A stretch of DNA of 64,000 nucleotides, taken from the NCBI RefSeq assembly GCF_029338195.1, contig NZ_CP119780.1:186001-250000 (forward strand). Reading direction: 5' to 3'. Origin of the DNA: Haloarcula litorea (GTDB lineage Archaea; Halobacteriota; Halobacteria; Halobacteriales; Haloarculaceae). The translations under genes and the position numbers were made by a program. Below, in pieces: positions 8,838 through 16,000 of the stretch (within the stretch, counting starts at the first letter, position 1; the number at the start of each line of letters is the position of its first letter). The notes under the pieces were generated by a model. It did not search any database and had not been told where the DNA came from. It saw only the letters and a list, made by a program, of their open reading frames with translations.

Positions 8838-9461
8838 TCAGCTCTCCCGTCCTGCTCGGCGATATCCCTCGTAGAGAGCCGGCAGTCCCAGCGGGAGTGC
8901 CAGGACGCCGAATCCGAGAAGGGCGTACTCGCTGCCCCGTTTTCGCTGGAGCGCGAGCGCCGTTGCGACGACGCCCAGAAGCGCGATCGCGTAGGCTGCG
9001 TTGCTCCAGATGACGTCGTAGGTCGAACAGTACAGCCAGCAGACGAACGTGTAGGCCGGGGCGTTCCAGGTCGGCGGCCGAAGCTTCGGCCAGAAGAACC
9101 GACAGTACGTGGTCCAAGCCAGCATCGCGACCGTCGGAAGCCCCACCGACCACACCGCTGGTCCACGATCTGAGTCACCGTATCGCCGGTATCCCGCGAG
9201 GAACAGGGCCGGAAAACAGAAGACCCACAGCCAGATCCCGAGCGTGTAGGTGACCGGCCAGTGTTCGATCCGCGGTTGCGTCAGTGGGAGTCGCAGCGAC
9301 GGGGGGAGCGTCGCCCACGGGAACGACGGGTCGGGAACGGGATCCGTGAACAGGGCGACGAGACAGAGGACCGTCCCGAGTACCAGTCCGTATCGGCCGG
9401 CCGTCGCGTATTGTTCTAGCCAGTCCGGAAGCGACGGTGCGTTTTCTCGGGTGGTCGGCAT
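8838..9461 (-). CDS. Hypothetical multi-span membrane protein
   Basis: A predicted 207-aa protein with five or six hydrophobic segments, rich in Trp, Tyr and Phe (for example WLWVFCFPALFLAGY, AYTFVCWLYCSTYDVIW, AYAIALLGVVATALAL, YALLGFGVLALPLGL). The N-terminus MPTTRENAPSLPDWLEQYA is polar. The frame is open upstream to 9584, but the extension is Ser/Arg/Pro-rich and ATG 9461 fits better. No family is recognised and no catalytic motif is visible. It lies 13 bases downstream of the frameshifted SHOCT reading frame on the same strand. Confidence 0.6.
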   Translation of the reverse strand: MPTTRENAPSLPDWLEQYATAGRYGLVLGTVLCLVALFTDPVPDPSFPWATLPPSLRLPLTQPRIEHWPVTYTLGIWLWVFCFPALFLAGYRRYGDSDRGPAVWSVGLPTVAMLAWTTYCRFFWPKLRPPTWNAPAYTFVCWLYCSTYDVIWSNAAYAIALLGVVATALALQRKRGSEYALLGFGVLALPLGLPALYEGYRRAGRES

Positions 9462-9474
9462 AGGTGGGTTCGGG

Positions 9475-10048
9475 TCAGGGGTCCCCTTCGAGCGTCTCTT
9501 TCCGCTGTTCGTACTCCTCGTCCGTGAGATCGCCACGGGCGTAGGCGAGCCGGAGTTCATCGAGGGCCCGATCGGTCCCGCCATCGGCGGTGGCCACCGC
9601 GCGATAGACGAGGTAGCCTACGCCGGCGATGGCGGCGAGGAACAGCAACTGCAGCAGTGAACCCGGCTGCGACCAGCCAGTCGCCCGTTCGGGAACCCAT
9701 GTGACGCTGTGTCGCCGCGCGGAGAAACCACCAGCCAGCGATCCAGACGAGCAGGTACGGCGCGAACCACGCCCCAAGCCAGCGCGACGCGAGGAGATCG
9801 ACGAGCCCGATCGAAACGAGGGTGTAGCTGACGGCGTGGTTCATGATCTGTGCGATCCCGCGGACGTCCGATCGCTTCGTCTGGTACGTGACGACCAGCA
9901 GATTCAGCGGCTGCAGCGAGTCCCCGTCGGTCGGTATCGCGCCGTCGAAGTCCAGTAGCCACGGCATCGCGAAGTGAACGAGCCCCAGAACAACGGTGAA
10001 CGTGCCGCAGATGCGGAACCCAGCTGCGAGAACGAGGTCGGGGGCCAT
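9475..10048 (-). pseudogene. Membrane protein with SHOCT tail, apparently frameshifted
   Basis: From ATG 10048 a frame encodes about four membrane helices (GFRICGTFTVVLGLVHFAMP, LVSIGLVDLLASRWLGAW, LLVWIAGWWFLRA). Around 9660-9680 this frame turns into arginine-rich nonsense. The neighbouring frame then carries a hydrophobic helix (LLQLLFLAAIAGVGYLVY) and a textbook SHOCT domain (DRALDELRLAYARGDLTDEEYEQRKETL), ending at 9475. The SHOCT frame has no ATG or GTG start near its beginning. The simplest reading is one gene, or two fused genes, broken by a one-base change near 9665. Sequencing error, or a SHOCT gene starting at a rare codon, are alternatives. Confidence 0.5.
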
Positions 10049-10117
10049 CGGTGGGCGGCTGTTCAACCGGAGGGGTATTGGAACTGGGGATTCTACCGAC
10101 GTGCTACTTGGAACGGG

Positions 10118-10330
10118 TCAGGGCCGGCGTTGGACGCTGTGTATCGCGGTTACTGTCGGCATCCCGGACGGACTGTGAGTCGGTGACTTGCCGGACTCCG
10201 GCTGTCGATCGGCTTTCTGCACCCAGTCGTGGATCGCTTTTCGGCTGCGGTAGACACCCGGCGAATCGAGTGATTCGGCGGTATTCGACGGCGACAGAGC
10301 AGGGCGAGAGCACGTCTCCCCTTCGTTCAC
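10118..10330 (-). pseudogene. Relic of an IS6-type haloarchaeal transposase N-terminus
   Basis: On the minus strand a short frame contains ALSPSNTAESLDSPGV followed by YRSRKAIHDWVQKADRQP and ESGKSP (core at about 10196-10310). This closely matches what I remember of the helix-turn-helix region of haloarchaeal IS6-group transposases (SLSNTV-ILE-FGV-RSRKAIHDWVQKADLQP). No DDE domain follows: downstream the frame is unrelated and stops. No terminal inverted repeats were found. This is therefore a decayed fragment, not an active element. Confidence 0.6.
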
Positions 10331-10418
10331 GATCCAAAGCGAGGGGGAGCCACGCTGGCACCGGCTCGCCCTCGAAGGGGTCCCCGGCGACTGTGTCACG
10401 CGTTCCCGGCAGTTGGGA

Positions 10419-10435
10419 GGCTAGTAGTATAGCTC
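10419..10435 (+). repeat. 17-bp repeat upstream of regulator gene (copy 1)
   Basis: GGCTAGTAGTATAGCTC lies 66 bases before the ATG of the winged-helix regulator at 10502. A copy with one mismatch occurs at 11503-11519, upstream of the second small regulator. A shared operator or promoter element is inferred. Confidence 0.5.
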
Positions 10436-10501
10436 CGGTGTGCTGACGTGTCGACAGACGTAGTGGCATCGTTTCTGGGGGTGCCAGACGGACGCTGTGG
10501 T

Positions 10502-10882
10502 ATGAGTCACTTGCTCCCGCAGAAGTCACCGGTCGATCGACCGGACCCGGGGTCGCGAGTCGTCGAACTCGGTCACGACGACGCCGGCGAGGTGTTCTCG
10601 GTCCTCGGATCGAGTCTCGCCCGAACCGTGCTCGCGGAGCTCCATCGGAGCCCCGCGACGCAGTCCGAACTCGCGGAGCGGACCGACGCGTCGATCCAGA
10701 ACGTGGGCTACCACCTCGACCGCCTCGATGAGGCTGGTCTCGTGACGGTCGTCGACCAGTGGTACTCACGGAACGGTGCGGAGATGGACGTGTTCGCGCC
10801 GACCGACGATCCGTTGATCGTCGTCGCCAGCGGTGACGGACAGGACGGCACCGTCGAGGAGTTACAGGCCGTCCCGAGATAG
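10502..10882 (+). CDS. ArsR-type winged-helix transcriptional regulator
   Basis: A predicted 126-aa regulator. Residues about 28-95 form a winged helix-turn-helix: VFSVLGSSLARTVLAELHRSP, then ATQSELAERTDASIQNVGYHLDRLDEAGLV and the wing TVVDQWYSRNGAEMDVFAPTDDPL. No cysteine metal site is visible. ATG 10502 is preferred over GTG 10448 because the domain spacing is complete and the extension is not conserved-looking. The 17-bp repeat upstream also lies before the next regulator, suggesting mutual or shared control. Targets are unknown. Confidence 0.8.
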   Translation: MSHLLPQKSPVDRPDPGSRVVELGHDDAGEVFSVLGSSLARTVLAELHRSPATQSELAERTDASIQNVGYHLDRLDEAGLVTVVDQWYSRNGAEMDVFAPTDDPLIVVASGDGQDGTVEELQAVPR

Positions 10883-11032
10883 ACATCGGGACGAGCAGCG
10901 ACACCCGTACCGCGGTTGTCGATATAGCTTCTCAGTCGTGGCGGTCGGTCTGGAGCGGGGCAGGTCTCCCGGAGCACACTCTCACTGGGTCGGAAGGGGC
11001 CGTTAGCCGAAGTCGCTCACCGGCGGCAGGGC

Positions 11033-11422
11033 TCAATCACTCGAGACCGACAGTTGCGGTCGGTCGAGCGAACTCTCGTCGTCGTCTGCCAGTATCGACA
11101 CGGTGAGACCGTCGGCCGTCATCTCGAGGGCGAGCGACTCGAAGCTCGCCTCGAAGACCGTCCGATGGTGGCCATCAGCGTTGTATCGCATCTCCGTCTC
11201 GACGAGTCCCGCCTCCTGAAGCGCGTTCAACCGTCGATAGACCGTCGTCCGAGACGCTCCGCACTCGTCTGCGATCTCACGAGCTGGCTTTGCCTCCGCC
11301 CGGACGGCCTCCAGGATTCGCTGTGCGTACTCGGCGTTGAGGCACTCGATGATCTCCGTCGACGGGCGGTCGTCCGTTTCCCCAGCGGCGTCCCCGGTCC
11401 CTGTTGCGTGTGCGAGTGACAT
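11033..11422 (-). CDS. Small winged-helix transcriptional regulator
   Basis: A predicted 129-aa protein. Residues about 25-80 read STEIIECLNAEYAQRILEAV, then KPAREIADECGASRTTVYRRLNALQEAGLV, a helix-turn-helix of the ArsR/MarR-like haloarchaeal type. The wing (ETEMRYNADGHHRTVFEASFE) and an acidic tail follow. Start is ATG 11422; the upstream extension to 11593 is Ser/Thr-rich and unlikely. It diverges from the flavoprotein-like gene at 11766, and the intervening 343 bases hold copy 2 of the 17-bp repeat, so it may control that gene, itself, or both. Confidence 0.8.
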   Translation of the reverse strand: MSLAHATGTGDAAGETDDRPSTEIIECLNAEYAQRILEAVRAEAKPAREIADECGASRTTVYRRLNALQEAGLVETEMRYNADGHHRTVFEASFESLALEMTADGLTVSILADDDESSLDRPQLSVSSD

Positions 11423-11765
11423 CGTTTCGCTCTGGGAGACACTGTAACACCACACCGACCCAAGCCTGCTGTCAACTGACGTTGCTCCGCTCGAGACGGT
11501 GCGGCTAGTAGTATTGCTCTGAGAGGGGTTCACACGGCAGGTCGACTCACTGATCGAGCACGGTCTCACTGTTTCCCCTACTGAAACACGCATCCGGGGC
11601 TTAGGTGGGACGGTGAGAGTTCTGAACGTATGAGCACCCGTCGGTCGACTGGACGTATCTGTCTCCGCTCGTTCGGTTCAAGAGCGCCCCCCTCCCGATC
11701 AACCGACCACCGACCGGTTCGCTACTGTTCTCGGGACCCGCCCGTCGGAGGAGGGGCGTGATCCG
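11423..11765. other. Divergent intergenic region with repeat copy 2
   Basis: A 343-base gap between divergent genes. It contains the second copy of the 17-bp repeat (11503-11519) and several ORF shadows, but no convincing gene. Promoters for both flanking genes should lie here. Confidence 0.5.
11503..11519 (+). repeat. 17-bp repeat (copy 2)
   Basis: GGCTAGTAGTATTGCTC matches the copy at 10419-10435 at 16 of 17 bases. It is about 80 bases before the start of the leftward regulator and about 250 bases before the rightward flavoprotein-like gene. The copies have the same orientation but serve genes of opposite orientation, which suits an operator rather than a core promoter. Confidence 0.5.
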
Positions 11766-13061
11766 ATGACCCGTGACGAGCGGGACGGGAGAGCGGGCGA
11801 CGCGACAGGCAGCGATGCGCGAGAACCAGCGACCACGACGAGGCCCGAGCAGCGAGAGGCGGACCAGAACTGGCTCCTCGGACCCGGCGTGGACCGGGAG
11901 CACCGGGACAGACAGATCCTCGTGGTCGGCGATACCACCGTCGGACGGACCCTCACGCTCCTGCTCCAGCGTGCGGGCTACGATCCGCTGCTCGTGCGCG
12001 ACGCCGGGCGATCAGCCGAGTCCCGCACGACATTCCTCTGTCCGCCGGCGTGCCGAGCCTTGCGTTCCCTCGGTCTCACCCCCACCCTGACCGACGAGGG
12101 TGTACCGATCCGGCGTGTGTCGGTCCGGCGAGACACACCCGGAAGCCGGCAGGAGACGACGCTGTCGGCACCGGCCGAATCGGGCGCTGCTCGACCCGTC
12201 GCGATCGAGACACGGGACCTCGGGGACGCCCTCGCGGAACAGCTGCCGAACCGACAGCGGTGTACCGACCGCGCTCTCGCCGCTGTCTCCACCGGAGACG
12301 ACGGACTCGCGATCGAATTCGAGGACGGCATCCGCGAGTGGTTCGACGTACTGGTCGACACGAGCGGTGACGGCCTGGCCCGTCAGTTCGCGGCCGACCG
12401 GTCACCGGAGCAGGAACCGCTGGTCCAGTACGAGACGTCGGTGGCGGCCGAGACGCTGCCGTCGAACCAGCTCCGGGAGACCTGGCGGCCGTCCGCGCTC
12501 GTCCAGGTGGTCCCCACGTCGGAGGACTCGACGGCCATTCTCCGTCTCACGGCCCCACGTGCCACGCTCCCGTCCAGCGACGAAGACGAGGCGATCCGCA
12601 CGTTCGTCGAAGAGACGACCGCGGAACTCGCGACCGGTCCCGTCTCCGTAGACGACTTCGAGCGGGCGACGACCGTTCGACAGGTTCGGCAGCCGGACGA
12701 ACACGCTCACAGCGCGTGGTGGGGAACCGGTCTGATATCGGTCTGTGGGCCGGCCTGCCCGACCGCACCCGCAAGCGAGTTCACCACGTGGTTCGGTATC
12801 GAGAGTGCACTCGCTCTCGTCTCGGAACTGACGGGGGCGGATCGGCCGGCCTCGGACGTGATCGAGACGTACTCGACGCGCCGGCTACGTCGCTTCAGGT
12901 CGCTTCGTCAGACACTCCGCGAAGTGCGACGGGACCACGAGTATCCGGTTCCGGACTCGGCACCGGAACCGCTCGACACTATCGGTGAGTTCCGACAGTT
13001 GACACTGAGTCGATTTCTCGACGAACGGTTGCGGTCCCTCCAACGGGACGGGTTCGGATAG
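11766..13061 (+). CDS. Degenerate FAD-dependent monooxygenase-like protein
   Basis: A predicted 431-aa protein with the layout of PHBH-fold FAD-dependent oxidoreductases. A dinucleotide-fold strand RQILVVGDTTVGRTLTLLLQ begins near residue 48 after a disordered polar head. It is degenerate: GDTTVG replaces GGGIAG. Later strand-helix segments such as IETRDLGDALAEQL and DVLVDTSGDGLARQF resemble the family's second substrate/FAD segment, where GADG is expected. GLISVCGPACPTAPASEF occupies the position of the GDAAH motif but lacks its Asp. FAD binding is therefore doubtful; a regulatory or scaffold role is possible. The gene converges on the multi-PAS regulator, 20 bases away. Confidence 0.6.
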   Translation: MTRDERDGRAGDATGSDAREPATTTRPEQREADQNWLLGPGVDREHRDRQILVVGDTTVGRTLTLLLQRAGYDPLLVRDAGRSAESRTTFLCPPACRALRSLGLTPTLTDEGVPIRRVSVRRDTPGSRQETTLSAPAESGAARPVAIETRDLGDALAEQLPNRQRCTDRALAAVSTGDDGLAIEFEDGIREWFDVLVDTSGDGLARQFAADRSPEQEPLVQYETSVAAETLPSNQLRETWRPSALVQVVPTSEDSTAILRLTAPRATLPSSDEDEAIRTFVEETTAELATGPVSVDDFERATTVRQVRQPDEHAHSAWWGTGLISVCGPACPTAPASEFTTWFGIESALALVSELTGADRPASDVIETYSTRRLRRFRSLRQTLREVRRDHEYPVPDSAPEPLDTIGEFRQLTLSRFLDERLRSLQRDGFG

Positions 13062-13081
13062 ACCTGCGAGTACCGGGGGTG

Positions 13082-16000
13082 TCAGTCGTCAGCGTCGAAC
13101 AGAACCCCGAACGTCTTCCGCTCGGCGAGTCGGAGGTGTTTGTTGAAGGTCGGCTGTGTGATGTCGAGTCGGGTCGCGACCTCGCTCCCGTCGTTCTCCC
13201 GGGGCCACTCGAAGTAGCCCGCTGAGAGTGCGGTCCGTACCACCTCCAGCTGTCGGTCGGTCAGTTCCGATCTGACTCGTTCGCTGAGCTCCGACGGCGT
13301 CCGGTTCCGTCGCTGGTGCTGGCGCTGGGCGGTGAGTTCGAGCGACGGGGCGACCTCCTGCAGTCGCTCGACGAACGACCGCACGTCGGCGTGTCTCGGT
13401 ACCTCGACCAGTATCGTCGTCTCCTCCGGGTCTGCGACGGCCTCTCGGAGCACGCCACCGTACTCGGCGATCGGTGCGCCGAACCAGTCGGTCGCGTGGG
13501 CCTCGACCAGTGTCGAGGACGAGTCGCTGGTGATGAGGTCCACGGATCCGGGCAGCCGTCGCTCGGCGATCTCCATCACGTCCTCTTCCTCCTCCCCCGT
13601 GAAACCGAAGTAGAGGCTCGTCGGGCCGTCCTGCTTGGCGGCCGTCCGTTCGAGCCGAACTCGACAGTCGGCCGCGGCGGCCGCGCGTGCGAACGACAGC
13701 GCGTCGCCCGGCCCGCGGAACTCCAGTTCGACCGTCTCGTCCGACTCGAGGGCCCGCCGCCGCTCGATCGCCGCCAGGGCGTTGGCGATCGTGGCCCCGA
13801 GTTGTGACAGGACGTCCCGTTCACGCTCGTCGAAGGCGTTCGGTGACTCGGAGCCGATGGTCAACACCCCGCGCGTGATCCCGTCGTACGTCAGCGGGAC
13901 CGCACAGAGCGACTGGTGGCCCGCCGAGAGGCCCGCTCGCCGCCAGTCGTCGGCCGGTCCCTCACCGACGAGCGAGTTCTCGACGGCCAGTCTGTCGGTC
14001 CGCCAAGCGTCGATCGCGGGATGTGGATCCGCCGTCCCGCTCGCCGTCGTCAGGTCCATCGACTCGACGTATCCCTCCGGCGCACCCACGATCGCGCGGG
14101 CCGCCAGCCGGTCGGAGCCGGCGTCGATGCCGCCGATCCACGCGAGGGCGTACGGTCCCGTGTCGGCGAGTCGTTCACAGACCGCCCGCTCCACCTCGGC
14201 TGCGCTCGATGCCTCGGTGATGGCGGCCTCGACCTGTTGTGTCAGCCGAGCGATCCGGTCGAGCCGCTCCGCACGCTCGGTCTGTGTGCGCAGCTGCTCT
14301 TCCTGCGCGGCGAGGCGTCGCTGTCCCTCCAGGTGATTGAGTGCGGCCTCCAGCGTCGCGGCGAGGATATGTGCAGCCTGAACTGTCCCAGAGGTCAGCG
14401 ACCCATCAGGGGTACCGACCAGAAGTGTGCCGTGATTCCCGAGCGAGAGCGCCCGCCACGCCGCGAGCTCGGCCAGCCCTGCCGGTAGTTCGGTCTCGGC
14501 ACGGTCGCCGAGGAAACCTGTCGGGTCGTCGCCACCGTCGGAGGCGACGACGGTCCCGGCCGCGAACCCCTCCCAGAGCGCTCCGTCACCCGGTTCGATC
14601 GGCTCTGCCGCCGCCTCCGACGGCAACTCCCCGGCCAGCGCCTCGGGCCGGAGGACGCCCCCCTCGTCGTCGTAGAGGAACGCCCCGACCGCGGGGAGGT
14701 CGAGTGTCTCGGCGGCCGCTTTCACGGCCATCCGCGTCGCCTCCGTGGGAGTGTCCGCAGTGGCGAGATCCTCCGTCGCGTCGTCGAAGGATGCGATACG
14801 CCGCTCCCGTCGTTTGCGTTCGGTGACGTCCCGGCTGACGATCACGACCCGCGTCTGTCCGCCCTCCCACGCGGTCGGATAGTAGTCCGACTGAACCCAG
14901 CGAGTCTCGCCGTCAGTTCGCCGGATCCGGTACTCGTGTGAGTAGCTGTCAGATGTCGTTCCTGCCTCGACATCGCCGACGATGCCCTCCACGAACGCCC
15001 GATAACCGTCTGCATCGTCGGGATGGAGCGTGTCGAAAAAACCGTTCTCGTGCGCGCTGCTGATCTCGTCCAGCGATCGTCCCCAGATGTCCTCGTACCC
15101 GGAGCTGACGTAGTCGGGTGCCTGTGACCCCGACGTGATCGCCTCGGCGCGCGTGATGAAGATCGCCTCGTCGATCCGATCGAGGACCTCGCTCAGTCGC
15201 CGCTCGGTGCGGCGTCGTTCCGTGACGTCGCGGTTGAGAGCGACGCACCGCAGTTCACCGCCGAGTTCGATCGTCGTCCCCTTCACGTCCAGCCAGCGAG
15301 TTTCGCCGTCACTGGTCTCGACGGCCCACTCCGTCTGCTCCGGCCCGTCCGACTCGACGACCGCCTGGACCAGCTCCCGCGCCCGGTCCATCGTGTAGCC
15401 GCGCTCACCCGGACTGTAGCCGCTGATACCCATCTCGAGGATCTGGTCCCGGTCGTAGCCCAGCAGTTCACAGAACGTGTCGTTGACGTCGACGAGTTCT
15501 GCGGTCTCTGGATCGTGAACCGTGATCGAATCAGTCACCCCGTCGAAGATCTGTTCGTACTCGCGCTCGCGTCGCTTGCGTTCCGTGATGTCTCTCGAGA
15601 TCGCGAGGAACCGTTCCTCCCCGCCGATGAGTGCGCGTGTCGGATTCACTTCGAGCCAGACGCGCCTCCCGTCTCTCGTCTCGATCGCCTGCTCGTACGG
15701 ACTGATCTCCTCCCCGTCGATCACGCGCTCGATGATCTTCGGAACCCGATCCGGTGGCAGGTCCGCGTCGTCGTCCTCGACGAGCAGTCCCTCGGCACCC
15801 ATCTCCAGTATCCGTTCCCGGTCGTACCCCGTCAGTTCACACATCGTCGAGTTGATATCGATCAACTCGCCGGTCTCGGGGTCGTGGACGGCGATGATGT
15901 CGTTGACGCCGTCGAATATCTCCTCGTACTCGCGCTCGCGACGCTTCCGCTCCGTGATGTCGTGCAGGAGTGCGACCACACGCTGCTCGCCGGCGATCTC

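Noticed and set aside
10104-10904. 266-codon minus-strand frame
   Set aside because: Arg/Pro/Ser-rich and antisense to a clear winged-helix regulator; only the short transposase-like frame in this area is meaningful.
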